Positions 1 to 9,727 are shown, numbered from the stretch's first letter. The stretch: 64,000 bases of DNA from Fischerella muscicola PCC 7414 (GCF_000317205.1 NZ_AJLK01000013.1:1-64000); one strand, 5' to 3'. Made by a program: numbers and translations. Notes: generated by a model from the sequence alone, not told the origin.

Positions 1-98
1 CCCTAATCCCCACTCCCTTGGGGGGAAGTGGGGGCCGGTGAGTTCCCCATCTCCCCACCTCCCCACCTCCCCATCTCCCCATCTCCCCACCTCCCCAT
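1..98. repeat. C-rich short tandem repeat block at the left edge
   Basis: The block has a 5' part that reads CCCCACTCCC and GGTGAGTTCCCC, followed by many copies of CCCCATCT/CCCCACCT. The GTGAGTTCCCC part recurs near 21435, and in reverse orientation near 26210 and 36530, so this is one copy of a dispersed repeat family. It abuts the stop codon of the phzF-like gene. No gene is supported here. Confidence 0.8.
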
Positions 99-99
99 C

Positions 100-987
100 T
101 CATACAAACTCCCCCCTCGCAACCATAACCACTCGTCCTCCCACATTCACGTCAATGGTTATACCTTTTTGCTCTGCTTGTAGCAAAATCAAAGAAGGTC
201 TGTTAATTTCGTATCCCTGCTCAACTCGTAAATTAATTTCTGATTTGCCGAAATAAGAATATTGAACTAAATAACCAGCTAAACATCCATTAGCACTGCC
301 AGTAGCAGGGTCTTCCGGTATACCCAGATAATCACAGAATACCCTGACATTCAGATCATTCTCTTGTTTGTATGTTGCTGGGCAAAATACAAGGATACAT
401 TTCGCATCTATGGTGTTAATCAGTTCAAAATATTTGTCTCTATTAACCTGAATTCGCTTCACAGATTCCAGAGTTTTCAGAGGAACAATTATAAAGGGAA
501 CGCCTGTAGAAACTGCTTGAATTGGAAAACGAGAATCTATCTCATCTGACTCTATTCTCAAAACTTCAGCTATTTTATGTCTATCCAAGATTTGATGAAA
601 AGTTGGCGCTTGTTGTTGCATCCACAGATATTCTCCAGAACTATTGTGTTCATCAATTTTTACTGGTATTTGCCCAACTTTTAAATTTAATAAAATTTTT
701 TTAACTGAGCTTTTAATAATCTCTTTTTGGAGGATATAGGCTGTGCCTAAAGTAGGATGCCCAGCAAAAGGCAATTCTTGTTTTGGTGTAAATATTTTTA
801 CATTATAACCTCCGGATAGTGTCTGGGTTGAAGTCACAAACGTAGTCTCAGAATAGTTGATTTCTTTGGCTATTTGCTGCATCTGCTCTGTAGAAAGATT
901 AGCCGCGTTGGTAAAAACAGCTAGTTGATTACCGGTATATTTTGCTTCAGCAAATACGTCAACTATGTAAAAAATAAGACTGCTCAT
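100..987 (-). CDS. PhzF family isomerase (phenazine biosynthesis-like)
   Basis: The 295-residue protein has the usual length of the PhzF / diaminopimelate-epimerase-fold family. Visible family marks are the N-terminal DVFAEAKYTGNQLAVF, the EINYSETTFV segment whose Glu47 matches the catalytic glutamate of PhzF, FAGHPTLGTAY near residue 77, and EDPATGSANGCLAGYL near residue 226. PhzF itself isomerises a dihydro-hydroxyanthranilate, but most bacterial homologues have unknown substrates, and no phenazine genes lie nearby. It is therefore best called a PhzF-family protein, probably cytoplasmic. The start is ATG at 987. It stands alone, and its 3' end runs straight into a repeat block. Confidence 0.9.
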   Translation of the reverse strand: MSSLIFYIVDVFAEAKYTGNQLAVFTNAANLSTEQMQQIAKEINYSETTFVTSTQTLSGGYNVKIFTPKQELPFAGHPTLGTAYILQKEIIKSSVKKILLNLKVGQIPVKIDEHNSSGEYLWMQQQAPTFHQILDRHKIAEVLRIESDEIDSRFPIQAVSTGVPFIIVPLKTLESVKRIQVNRDKYFELINTIDAKCILVFCPATYKQENDLNVRVFCDYLGIPEDPATGSANGCLAGYLVQYSYFGKSEINLRVEQGYEINRPSLILLQAEQKGITIDVNVGGRVVMVARGEFV

Positions 988-1320
988 TTTTTATTTTACG
1001 TATTTAGACTGGACTCGTCTAGCAGATTTTTGCATATTTTGTGGATTTTATTTGCGTGTCTTATAAAAAATTTAAATTGAAAAACCAGTATAAATTGCTT
1101 TTCACATCTGAAAGTTTTATGGAACATTGATTTGCTTATTTAGCATTAACAGTATAAGATGATCCCTGCTGGTAATCGCTCATTTGGTGTGTATCTAACT
1201 AGATGCATATTCTTTTTCAACAAAAGAATTTATGCACAAATAGTTGTTGAGAAACTTGGGAAAACATAAATAAAGTTGCACCTGTAGAAAGGCGCACTGT
1301 TCTGAACATTGACAATAACC
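988..1320. other. Divergent intergenic region, no gene seen
   Basis: This AT-rich spacer lies between the phzF-like gene (minus) and the rlpA-like gene (plus), so it should carry both promoters. I see only a short inverted motif (ATCTA-act-AGAT near 1194) and no convincing open frame or RNA. Confidence 0.5.
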
Positions 1321-2559
1321 ATGATATTGTTTGGACTACTTTGGGCTACATCCTGGATTGGTTCGTTTTTGTCGCTGAATCAAAGCTTGCCACCAAGCAT
1401 TACATCAGCAGTTGATTCGACAAAACTTTCTGCTAATTTAGGTAAATTGGTTAGTAAGCCTCACCCATTTTTTGTGCAGCCAAAGCAACCAGTAAAATTT
1501 TGGAGTACGACGCTACTACCTACACGTTTTTTAAAGATAGATTGGGGAGATAAAACAGCAAAACCTACGCTAAATAAATCGTCAAATGCTTTGAAAGTAA
1601 GGGCTAAAAGCAGCAAAAATCAATTTTGTTCTTCTCTCCAGGTAACTGAAATTCGACAGCCTCCTGTCAAAAGTGTCAGTAATTTATCAGCCGCTACATT
1701 TATAGAAGCAACTTCTACTCAACCAGCTTTTCTCGCAGATAAAATCTTGCGATCGCTACATAACTTCTTCCATTTTTCCACGCCTTTCGAGTCTCTTTTT
1801 AGTTCTTCATCAGGTTTGCCGGTGGGTGTGGTGTATCGTGATGAAAGTAATTACGAAGTCTGGGTGAATAACCGCTTGATTGCAAATTTACCCAATAGGT
1901 TGCAAGCAATTTTGATGCAACAACGTTTGAGACGATTGTTGCAGACACCCAATCTCAATGCATTGCAACTACAACCAGCATTGGTAGATGGTGTACCAGC
2001 ATTAATGGCAGGGAATCGCTATTTGTTTGGCATTAACAAACAAATTACTCAAAAAGCCAACCGTAGTGGTGAATTATTAGCAATTGAATGGACTAATAAC
2101 CTACGTACGGCAATGAACGCACCGACATTATCACTTGTGGAAGGGCAGTTAGAGATGTATGGTTTAAAGCCTTCCCAGAAAAAAATGTATGGCTTAGCTT
2201 CTTGGTATGGCCCATATTTTCATGGTCGCTTAACGGCAAATGGTGAAATATTCAATCAAAATGAATTGACAGTTGCTCATAAATCCTTGCCTTTTAACAC
2301 CTTCTTAAAAGTGACTAACTTGCAAACTGGCAAAGCGGTAATTGTGCGAGTAAACGATCGCGGCCCTTATATTCCTCCTCGCAGTCTAGATTTGTCACGA
2401 GTAGCCGCTCGTTGTATCAATAGTGAAGTAGCTGGAGTTGTACCCTATGAAGCAGTGATTATGCAACCAAGTGAAGCGAAAATAACTCTGAAAAATCTCA
2501 ACCTGAGTCTGAAAAATCAGAAACCTAGTAAAAAGCTGGCAATTGTCACGGATTTGTGA
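1321..2559 (+). CDS. RlpA-like double-psi beta-barrel cell-wall protein
   Basis: The C-terminal third carries an RlpA-type double-psi beta-barrel: [19 protein letters not shown], then [15 protein letters not shown], then [16 protein letters not shown]. In RlpA proteins this fold binds, and in some cases cleaves, peptidoglycan strands lacking stem peptides, often at the septum. The N-terminus has one hydrophobic stretch ([15 protein letters not shown]) that could be a signal peptide or anchor. The middle (about residues 25-280) is a long low-conservation region with a few hydrophobic patches. The start is uncertain: ATG at 1321 is preferred over an in-frame TTG at 1309, and a TGA at 1303 closes the frame upstream. 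The periplasmic location is inferred. Confidence 0.8.
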   Translation: MILFGLLWATSWIGSFLSLNQSLPPSITSAVDSTKLSANLGKLVSKPHPFFVQPKQPVKFWSTTLLPTRFLKIDWGDKTAKPTLNKSSNALKVRAKSSKNQFCSSLQVTEIRQPPVKSVSNLSAATFIEATSTQPAFLADKILRSLHNFFHFSTPFESLFSSSSGLPVGVVYRDESNYEVWVNNRLIANLPNRLQAILMQQRLRRLLQTPNLNALQLQPALVDGVPALMAGNRYLFGINKQITQKANRSGELLAIEWTNNLRTAMNAPTLSLVEGQLEMYGLKPSQKKMYGLASWYGPYFHGRLTANGEIFNQNELTVAHKSLPFNTFLKVTNLQTGKAVIVRVNDRGPYIPPRSLDLSRVAARCINSEVAGVVPYEAVIMQPSEAKITLKNLNLSLKNQKPSKKLAIVTDL

Positions 2560-2575
2560 TCAAAGTGATCAACAA

Positions 2576-2632
2576 GCCGTGAACTAAAGTTCCGGCTGAT
2601 AGCTCAAACCCGCTTAAGCGGGTTAGAATTTT
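2576..2632. repeat. Dispersed repeat with 18-bp palindrome, copy 1 (terminator-like)
   Basis: The segment beginning GCCGTGAACTAAAGTT recurs at 54172-54220 with about four differences over 49 bases. It ends in the perfect palindrome AACCCGCTTAAGCGGGTT (2607-2624) followed by AGAATTTTT, so this copy could also terminate the rlpA-like transcript. Both copies lie just after the stop codon of a plus-strand gene. Confidence 0.75.
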
Positions 2633-2698
2633 TGTTCCAGTAGGTTTAGCACAGTTGTTGCAACTGCTGGAAAATCTCAGAAACAAGGAACCCCGATC

Positions 2699-3787
2699 AT
2701 GGCAGCAGCGCAAGATATGCATCGCTTTGGACATCACCTCATAGTCGGTATTTCTGGTACTAAATTAAACGATGAAGATAAACGCATACTGAGCGAGTTA
2801 AAGCCAGTGGGGATTATCTTTTATGCTAAGAACTTTCGTTACGGTATTCATTACGAAGAATGGCTGCAAATCTATCAGGATCTAGTTCATCAGATTCGGC
2901 AATATGTTGAACGTACCTCGATGTTGATCACTATCGATCATGAAGGTGGTACTGTCCATCGTCCATATTTACCAATCACTCGCTTTCCCCATGCTTTCTT
3001 GTTGCAGTCCCAGGCACGTGAAGTCGCAAAAGCAGCAGGATCAGAACTGAAGTCATTGGGAATTAATATATCCTGGGCACCTGTAGCAGATATTTTCTCT
3101 AATCCTGATAACCCAATTATCGGGCCTCGCGCTTTTGGTATCACTCCGGAGACTGCTGCTGCTGGTGCGCGTGATTATTTATTGGGACTGCGGGAAGCTG
3201 GGATTATTGGCTGTGCTAAGCATTTTCCTGGACATGGAGATACCAACACAGATTCCCATCTAGAGTTACCAGTTTTGGATTTAACCATAGAAGAACTACG
3301 AAATCGCGAACTTATACCCTTTAAAGCACTGATCGCCGAACAAGTGCCGATGATCATGACTGCTCATATTTTGTTCCCACAGATAGATGCAAATGTACCT
3401 GCAACACTTTCACAAACTATCTTAACGGGCATACTGAGGGAAGAACTGGGGTTTGCAGGGGTGATTGTATCTGATGACCTGGATATGAAGGCAGTCTCAA
3501 ATATGTATGCTAAAAGTGGGACTGTGGCACAGACATTTAATGCTGGCTGTGATTTATTCATTGTCTCCCGCAATCTACCTTCATCATCTGTGGAACGCAC
3601 CTTTGCGATCGCTCAAGATTTTGTAGACTCTCTAAGTAACGGTAGCCTGGATGAACCCATTGTCGAAGCAGCAAGAATGCGAATTGATAGCTTAATCGCC
3701 ATGACGCCGCAATACTCAGTTTCTGCCCTTGACCAAGACACACTCAAGCAACATGCAGAATTAGCGATCGCTTGTACTTTTAAATAG
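2699..3787 (+). CDS. nagZ: Beta-N-acetylhexosaminidase, glycoside hydrolase family 3 (NagZ-like)
   Basis: The 362-residue protein has the GH3 NagZ signature KHFPGHGDTNTDSHLELP near residues 168-185. This holds the His of the His/Asp acid-base dyad. VIVSDDLDMKAV near 258-269 holds the aspartate nucleophile. ITIDHEGGTVHR near 78-89 is the substrate-loop motif. NagZ enzymes remove N-acetylglucosamine from cell-wall muropeptides or chitin-like fragments during recycling. There is no clear signal peptide, which suggests a cytoplasmic enzyme. ATG at 2699 follows an AAGGAAC ribosome-binding site. It lies 139 bp after an RlpA-like cell-wall gene on the same strand, consistent with a peptidoglycan theme, but a terminator-like repeat separates them. 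Confidence 0.9.
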   Translation: MAAAQDMHRFGHHLIVGISGTKLNDEDKRILSELKPVGIIFYAKNFRYGIHYEEWLQIYQDLVHQIRQYVERTSMLITIDHEGGTVHRPYLPITRFPHAFLLQSQAREVAKAAGSELKSLGINISWAPVADIFSNPDNPIIGPRAFGITPETAAAGARDYLLGLREAGIIGCAKHFPGHGDTNTDSHLELPVLDLTIEELRNRELIPFKALIAEQVPMIMTAHILFPQIDANVPATLSQTILTGILREELGFAGVIVSDDLDMKAVSNMYAKSGTVAQTFNAGCDLFIVSRNLPSSSVERTFAIAQDFVDSLSNGSLDEPIVEAARMRIDSLIAMTPQYSVSALDQDTLKQHAELAIACTFK

Positions 3788-4249
3788 GCTTGTAACTAGA
3801 TAAAGCGATCGCATTCCTAGCAATTTGGTGAAAAAGTAAAGTTTAGTTGCAGAAAAAACTATATCTAATTTAGTAATGATAATTTATTAATTGAAGCTAA
3901 AAAGCTTCCCTGGCAGATTTAACAGCCAATGTTCAATTTAGTTAAGAGGTAAAAAAGCTGTTTTATTGCAATCTGTCTCGTCAACTAACACCAACACCCA
4001 ACTCGAAAGCTGATATTTCCTCATACTGGTAAATTGAGGGCAATGTAACTGTTTTTAAGCAAATTTCAAGCAGTACAACCCTGAGTTGATTGAAGAAACA
4101 GAGGAGATTTCTAAGCGATTAGATGGTTGGGTGTTATTGTTTTAAGAAGAAATTATTCCAAATTTTAGTAGGTCTTTCTTTGGTAACGACACGGCGATGG
4201 TACGTGATTCTGCTATTTCTCGAATCAATTAGTTCAAGTTTTTCGGGAA
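3788..4249. other. Gene-poor stretch with a possible small coding remnant
   Basis: No intact gene is visible. On the plus strand, 4059-4145 is open for 28 codons with protein-like composition (contains YNPELIEETEEISKRLDG) and ends at TAA, but it has no start codon. It may be the tail of a decayed gene. I do not recognise the family. Confidence 0.35.
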
Positions 4250-4363
4250 CATCCCAAATGTTTTAGTTTATTTTTAAACGCTATGGGTTGCAGAGGTGAA
4301 CGCAAGGAAACACATAGTGTTAATTAGAGCTTATTCGTTTTGTGTTTTGCAAAATTTGGGATG
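4250..4363. repeat. Imperfect inverted repeat of about 114 bp
   Basis: Ten-base arms CATCCCAAAT (4250-4259) and ATTTGGGATG (4354-4363) enclose a second, one-mismatch pair AACGCTATG / CATAGTGTT. The nested layout and size resemble a decayed miniature element. No target-site duplication is obvious. Confidence 0.35.
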
Positions 4364-4471
4364 CTACCATTTTTTCGTTTCTTAGACCTTTTTATACCAT
4401 TTCATAAAATTATTGATACGAATCCTCCACGCCAGGTAACGCCACGTGACGCCAGGAAAATAGTCCACCGC

Positions 4472-4583
4472 ACTAGTGGTCTATCGCAAAAGTTATGAGA
4501 AGTTGTGAGGGGTCAGATCCCCGACTTCTTCAAGAAGTCGGGGATCTTGTAGCCCAGCAAAATTAATGCGATGAACCACTAGT
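4472..4583. mobile_element. MITE-like nested palindromic element, about 112 bp
   Basis: The outer inverted repeats are ACTAGTGGT-ct-ATCGCA at 4472-4487 and TGCGAT-ga-ACCACTAGT at 4567-4583. Inside lies an almost perfect hairpin, with arms AGATCCCCGACTTCTT and AAGAAGTCGGGGATCT at 4515-4547. The element codes for nothing and sits in a gene-free stretch. The structure fits a miniature inverted-repeat element or a large REP-type sequence mobilised in trans. No transposase lies in this window. Confidence 0.65.
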
Positions 4584-4786
4584 CTCCTTGTCTTCTTTGT
4601 TGCCTGGCTGCCGAATGTATCGGACTTATAGTCAAACGGTATTACTCCTCTACATGCCTTTTTCATTCAGGGTTTAGTCTGATTTAACTGCATTTATGGT
4701 TGCAAACTAATAGGATTTGAGCAATTAGTTTTAAAATCAGTCACACATTACGTTAAATTATTAATTATGAATTAGAGAATAATTTC

Positions 4787-5104
4787 ATGGCTTGGGTTTT
4801 TCTGTTTCTCGCAATCGCTTGTGAAATCTTTGCAACCACTTCTCTAAAATTTGCAGATGGCTTTTCAAAACCGATTTATTTAATGGGAGCAGTAATTGGT
4901 TATCCTCTAGCATTTAGCTTTTTTGCATTCTCTCTAAAAACAATTGAAATTAGTGTTGGGTATGCTGTCTGGTCTGGCATAGGAATTATTGGGACATCAA
5001 TCTTGGGTGCAATGATCTTTCAGGAAAGTATTAGCCTAGCTAAAGCTTTATGTATTGGCTTAATTTTTGTAGGAGTAATTGGTTTAAATGTAATTAAATA
5101 TTAA
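4787..5104 (+). CDS. Small multidrug resistance (SMR) family efflux transporter
   Basis: The protein has 105 residues and four predicted membrane helices, the normal SMR size. Glu13 in LAIACEIFATTSLKFADGF matches the essential membrane glutamate (Glu14) of EmrE. GYAVWSGIG in helix 3 is the family's most conserved motif. SMR proteins work as dimers that exchange protons for cationic drugs, guanidinium or polyamines. The substrate cannot be told from sequence. It stands alone after a 1-kb gene-poor region, and no riboswitch was recognised upstream. Confidence 0.9.
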   Translation: MAWVFLFLAIACEIFATTSLKFADGFSKPIYLMGAVIGYPLAFSFFAFSLKTIEISVGYAVWSGIGIIGTSILGAMIFQESISLAKALCIGLIFVGVIGLNVIKY

Positions 5105-5324
5105 TATTTTTATTATTCAATTAACTGAAAATTAATCAGATGTAGCAAAATTAATGAAATCACACAATTAAAATTGCGATTGTTTGAGAACATTATAGAG
5201 AGTATGTTAGGAAAAACTGATAATTGTAAGGCAAATAGTTTGAGTGTAAAGGGAAGCAATGACCATATAAATTAATCGCTTGGAATATCTGTAACAGCAC
5301 ACCATAAATTATTAGGAGAATCTT

Positions 5325-6164
5325 GTGATTTCCCCAACTGAACTAGAAATCAAGTTATATGAAGCTTATGATGCTAGCTACCAGGTCTTCCTAAAAAACT
5401 GGCAAGTCAATCGCCAAGTAGCTCTTGATTTGATGCAAAAACACCTGAAGCCACACCCCCCACAAATAGCTGTATTAAGTGTCGGGGCAGGACCAGGGGA
5501 TTTTGATGTACAGGTGATATCTACTCTTAAGCAACAAATATCACAAGAATTAAAACTTCGTTATGTCGCTGTTGAACCAAACCATTTACATCGACAGCGC
5601 TATGAGCAAAAAATCACCGCCCCAGAGTTTGCTGATGTCGATTGGAAAGTTCATCCAGAAAAAGTTGAAGAATTTTGGACAGATGAAAAGTTCGATATTA
5701 TTCACTACACTCACTCGATGTATCATATGCCCGGTTACGAGCAGCTGCTTGTGCAGAGGGCAATGGAGATGCTTAAAGATAATGGCTTTTTGATCCTGAC
5801 TCTTGATACTACAGACGCCGTTATCTATGACACCATCTTTAAATATGCCGCCCTCACAGGAGAAGGCTTTACAGAAATGCTACAGATGGAAAAAATGCAG
5901 ACGATGGTTGACGAACTGGGATTGTCTTATGAAGTGGTAAATTATCCAGAATACATGGATGTGACGCTTTGCTTTGAAGAAAATTCTTCAGCAGGGAAAG
6001 CACTTATGGATTTCTTTTGTCAGGCAGACTCGAGCCAGCTTTCTGAAGAGCAACGGCAAGAAATGTTACATATTCTAGCGTCTAATGTAAGTGAAAGGGA
6101 TGGTAGGAAACTCGTTCCACTGCCTGCTGCAACAATGATGATTCCTAAACCAAAAAAACACTAG
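5325..6164 (+). CDS. Class I SAM-dependent methyltransferase
   Basis: The 279-residue protein has a class I methyltransferase core. AVLSVGAGPGDFDVQVI near residue 48 is the glycine-rich SAM motif I, YVAVEPNHLHRQRY supplies the acidic residue after strand beta2, and FDIIHYTHSMYHM is motif post-II. The overall arrangement resembles small-molecule N-methyltransferases of the histamine N-methyltransferase type, but the substrate is unknown. The start is GTG at 5325 with an AGGAGA ribosome-binding site ending about 6 bases upstream. It converges on the sensor-kinase gene, with only 4 bp between the two stop codons. Confidence 0.75.
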   Translation: MISPTELEIKLYEAYDASYQVFLKNWQVNRQVALDLMQKHLKPHPPQIAVLSVGAGPGDFDVQVISTLKQQISQELKLRYVAVEPNHLHRQRYEQKITAPEFADVDWKVHPEKVEEFWTDEKFDIIHYTHSMYHMPGYEQLLVQRAMEMLKDNGFLILTLDTTDAVIYDTIFKYAALTGEGFTEMLQMEKMQTMVDELGLSYEVVNYPEYMDVTLCFEENSSAGKALMDFFCQADSSQLSEEQRQEMLHILASNVSERDGRKLVPLPAATMMIPKPKKH

Positions 6165-6168
6165 TTGG

Positions 6169-8985
6169 CTAATTTTCAGTATATAGACTGGCGATCGCTC
6201 TCACCAATTCTTCTGGACCTACAGGTTTAGATAGGTGCTTTTGAAATCCCGCAGCGATCGCCTGCTGCTGATTCACCTCGCCTGCATAGGCAGTCAGAGC
6301 AATTGCTGGAATTTCTCCGCCTTGCTGTTTTGAGCGGGTTCTCACTTGTCGAATCAACATATAACCGTCTATTTCTGGCATACCAATGTCACATACCAAA
6401 ATATTCGGAAGTGAATGTGCCAGTATCTCCAGCGCTTCCCGTGCTGATGCAGCTTTGGTGACATTTGCTCCTGCTTGTTCTAATACAAAGCTAATCACCT
6501 CACGGGTATCTGGTTCATCGTCTACAACTAGGATGGCTACTCCATGCAAACTAGGTGAGTCTTCTAATTTAGTGCTTTTTTGGTTTGCCTCTACAGTTGT
6601 ATCTGCCAAGGGTAACTTGACGGTAAATGTTGCCCCTTGTCCTTCTCCCTCACTCTCTACAGAGACAGAACCGCCGTGCATTTCGACAATATGACGCACG
6701 ATCGCTAATCCCAATCCTAATCCACCAAATTTACGGGTAGTTGTGCCATCGGCTTGTCGGAAGGCATCAAATACGTAGGGCAAAAATTCCGGGTTAATTC
6801 CCTTGCCTGTATCTTTTACTGTGATTTGAGCGTAAGTGTCAATGTACTCCAACTTGATATGAATCTGACCACCATTCGGAGTAAATTTGACTGCATTAGA
6901 TAGCAGATTCCACACGACTTGTTGTAAGCGATTTGGATCACCACTCACTTGTTTGTTCGTGGGTTCAAATTTTGTTTCAATTTGAATTGATTTAGCTTCT
7001 GCTGCCAAACGTACCGTTTCTTTTGCAGCTTCAATAGTCACAACTAAATCAACAGGACATACTTGCAGGGTGAGTTTTCCTTGTAAAATTCGGGAAACAT
7101 CCAGTAAATCTTCAATCAGTTGAGTTTGCAGTTTGGCATTGCGCTCAATAGTTTCTAGGGCAAATGCTATCTTCGCCTCGTCCAATTTTTTAGTCCGCAA
7201 CAATTTTGTCCAACCAAGAATCGGATTGAGCGGAGTTCGTAGTTCGTGGGAAAGCACAGCTAAAAATTCATCTTTAATACGATTGGCAGTTTCGGCAGTT
7301 TCCCGTGCAATTCGTTCTCGTTGGAGTAGGTGTTCTCGTTCGGCTTCAGCAACTTTGCGTTCAGTGATGTCCAAAAACGCACCGACAGCTCCTCTCACCT
7401 TACCTTGATCATCATATAGGGGAGCTGCATAGCCGTACAAATTAAATAACTTACCGTCATGCCGTAGAATATCGACCTCTGCCCCTTGAACTGTTACACC
7501 ATGAATCGCAGCAAAACGCAGGGGAGTTTCTTCTGGACGCAGTTGTTTGCCATTTCTAAAAATTTTGTAGGGAGGGCTGTGATTACCTTCTGGTGGAGTA
7601 TACGAGGCGTTGTTCTCCTGGGAAATTCCCAAAATTTCGGCAAAGGCAGGGTTGGCTCGAACCTGTTTAAACTCTGGATCTTCACTTATGAGAATGCCAA
7701 TTGGAATGACCTCAAATAGGGTTTCCAGTTCGTCAACTCGCTTTTGTAAGTCTCGGTTGAGAGCAGCAATTTGTGCTTCGGCTCGCTTGCGATCGCTTAT
7801 ATTCAGAAAATAGAGCGTTAGTCCCACAGCAGAAGGGTAAGCACGCGCGGAAAACCAAGCATCAAAAGGGGGATAATAGTCTTCCAGTTCTAGTGGCACT
7901 CCCTCAGCTACTGCCCGTTTATACATGCGACCGAAACTGCTTTGTGCGAGTTCGGGAAATTCTTCCCACAAATTCTTGCCCAGCAGTTCCTCCGCAGAAC
8001 GTCCTAAGGTACGCGTGCCTTCATGATTAAGGTAGGTAAAGCGCCACTCACGGTCAAACGCCAAAAAGCCGTCGGTAATACTCTCCAAAATTTTGGTGAT
8101 TTGTTCTCTGGCAGTTTCTGCTTCCACCCGTGCTGCTTGTTCCCGAAGCAGGAGTTGTTCACGTTCCTGTTCTGCTTGATACATAACAGTAATATCACTG
8201 ATGGTGACGATCGCCAAAATCACCTCACCCGCTTTATTACGCACAGGTGTCCCTCCATACTGAGCCACCCAACGCTTACCCGTATCTGTTCGGTGCAGTT
8301 GCAATCGTCTTCCAGAGAAGGTTTTGCCTGCTAAAGCATGGGAGATGGGCCAATCTGCCACTGCTACGGGTTGACCATCAAGTTCGCGCACGTCGAATAG
8401 GCTAGCAAAAGACTGCACGTGTTGACGTACCTCTTCGAGAGATTGGAAACCATGCATAGCTAATGGTGCTGGATTAAACATTAGGACGTTGCCTTGGGGG
8501 TCGGCAATCACTAGCCCTTCGGTGATGCTATTAATTACAGCTTCTAATTGTGCCAAGTAGGTTTCCAGTGCTTCCTCGACCTGCTTGCGATCGCTAATAT
8601 CAATATTGACACCTAGAAACCGTTCAACCTGCCCTTGGGCATTGCGGATAACTTGTCCTTGGGATGCCAACCAGCGGATAGAACCATCTCCTCGAAGAAT
8701 GCGGAACTCGTCATAATAGTTTTCCCCGTGGGCAAATACCGTTTCTACATTACGCATCGCTTGTTCGCGATCGTCGGGGTGAATAAAATCAATCCAAGGT
8801 TGGATACTTGGTTCCTCAGTATTTTGTTCCAGTCCTAATAATCTCCAGATGCCTTCTGACCAGGATACTTCACCAGTTTGCACATTCCATTCCCAAGTAC
8901 CAATTCTTGCTGCCCTTTGTGCCAATCGCAACCATTGTTCGCTTTCTTGCAATGCTGCATCTGTCTGTTGAAGTTGCGATGCCAA
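6169..8985 (-). CDS. PAS-rich hybrid histidine kinase, main body of a frameshifted gene
   Basis: This frame encodes at least four PAS/PAC sensor modules (about residues 15-135, 140-270, 295-400 and 425-545). A HisKA domain follows, with FLAVLSHELRTPLNPILGW and phospho-acceptor His near residue 580. A HATPase domain (NAVKFTPNGG, GGLGLGLAIV) comes next, then a C-terminal receiver with ILVVDDE and the phospho-acceptor Asp in LVCDIGMPE near residue 866. It would be a cytoplasmic multi-signal sensor that passes phosphate to its own receiver. The nominal TTG start at 8985 is not a true start: the frame is open to about 9083, and the preceding PAS domain lies in another frame (see 9057-9434). The gene probably makes no full-length protein unless the shift is a sequencing error. 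Confidence 0.85.
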   Translation of the reverse strand: MASQLQQTDAALQESEQWLRLAQRAARIGTWEWNVQTGEVSWSEGIWRLLGLEQNTEEPSIQPWIDFIHPDDREQAMRNVETVFAHGENYYDEFRILRGDGSIRWLASQGQVIRNAQGQVERFLGVNIDISDRKQVEEALETYLAQLEAVINSITEGLVIADPQGNVLMFNPAPLAMHGFQSLEEVRQHVQSFASLFDVRELDGQPVAVADWPISHALAGKTFSGRRLQLHRTDTGKRWVAQYGGTPVRNKAGEVILAIVTISDITVMYQAEQEREQLLLREQAARVEAETAREQITKILESITDGFLAFDREWRFTYLNHEGTRTLGRSAEELLGKNLWEEFPELAQSSFGRMYKRAVAEGVPLELEDYYPPFDAWFSARAYPSAVGLTLYFLNISDRKRAEAQIAALNRDLQKRVDELETLFEVIPIGILISEDPEFKQVRANPAFAEILGISQENNASYTPPEGNHSPPYKIFRNGKQLRPEETPLRFAAIHGVTVQGAEVDILRHDGKLFNLYGYAAPLYDDQGKVRGAVGAFLDITERKVAEAEREHLLQRERIARETAETANRIKDEFLAVLSHELRTPLNPILGWTKLLRTKKLDEAKIAFALETIERNAKLQTQLIEDLLDVSRILQGKLTLQVCPVDLVVTIEAAKETVRLAAEAKSIQIETKFEPTNKQVSGDPNRLQQVVWNLLSNAVKFTPNGGQIHIKLEYIDTYAQITVKDTGKGINPEFLPYVFDAFRQADGTTTRKFGGLGLGLAIVRHIVEMHGGSVSVESEGEGQGATFTVKLPLADTTVEANQKSTKLEDSPSLHGVAILVVDDEPDTREVISFVLEQAGANVTKAASAREALEILAHSLPNILVCDIGMPEIDGYMLIRQVRTRSKQQGGEIPAIALTAYAGEVNQQQAIAAGFQKHLSKPVGPEELVRAIASLYTEN

Positions 8986-9056
8986 CTGACGGACTTCCTG
9001 GACTTGTTGGCATTCGGATAGCGTAGCTTGCTGTTGGGTAATTTCTTTGATCGCAT

Positions 9057-9434
9057 TTACGAACCGATGAGGTTTCCTTGTTGATCATGCAACTGGGAAG
9101 ATTTTACCTGCACTCGCTGAATTTTTCCCTGGGGATTTTGGAAAAGACATTCACGGCAAAATTCACTACCTGCAAATACTGCTTCCACCCACATTGCCAT
9201 GACAGATTCCCGTTCATTAGGGTGAAGAAACTGCACCCAACTTGCTTCTAAAATTTCCTCAGCCTTGAAGCCACACACAGATTCAGCCTGTGGGTTGAGA
9301 TAGGTACAGCGACCTTGGGTATCCGTCGTAAAGATACCTATCGGACAACAAGCACTTAAAGCGCGGAAAAAGTCCACACTATGGGGTAATGAGTTCCCTG
9401 AGTGGTTAGATTCATCGTTGCCCTGTCTTTGCAT
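9057..9434 (-). pseudogene. N-terminal PAS domain of the frameshifted sensor kinase
   Basis: From ATG at 9434 this frame codes a PAS domain (ALSACCPIGIFTTDTQGRCT, YLNPQAESVCGFKAEEIL, FLHPNERE). It runs into the PAC motif DQQGNLIGS and then hits TAA at 9057. The next frame continues exactly where the PAC motif should (FVNAIKEITQQQATLSE) into the kinase body. Adding one T in the minus-strand string GGTTCG near 9061-9063 rejoins both parts as ...GNLIGFVNAIKEIT. Together they would make a protein of about 1,090 residues. An in-frame TTG at 9506 is an alternative start but adds a non-conserved hydrophobic leader. Confidence 0.8.
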
Positions 9435-9506
9435 AGGTTGCAATGGGGGTGGGGAGTATGCCAATAATGTTCGGTTAAAGGGTAAGAGGAAAAGGAATAA
9501 AAACAA

Positions 9507-9727
9507 ACGTTTTTCCAGCTTTTACCTGTGACCTTTTAGATTTAACCTAAGCCTATTGGAGTATAAGCCAATAATTACACATATATATTGATAGAAAACA
9601 GTCGCTAACCAGTATAATGAAATATTTTGAATAATAAATTGAGCGATCACTATAATCGACTAATTATTGCCAACCTCTTCATAATTTCTGTAGTAGAGCA
9701 AACACGTAATACTACTCATTAGCAAGT
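9507..9727. other. Intergenic, AT-rich, no gene seen
   Basis: This sequence lies upstream of the sensor-kinase gene and should hold its promoter. No open frame or structured element is supported. It leads into the 21-bp repeat array. Confidence 0.4.
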
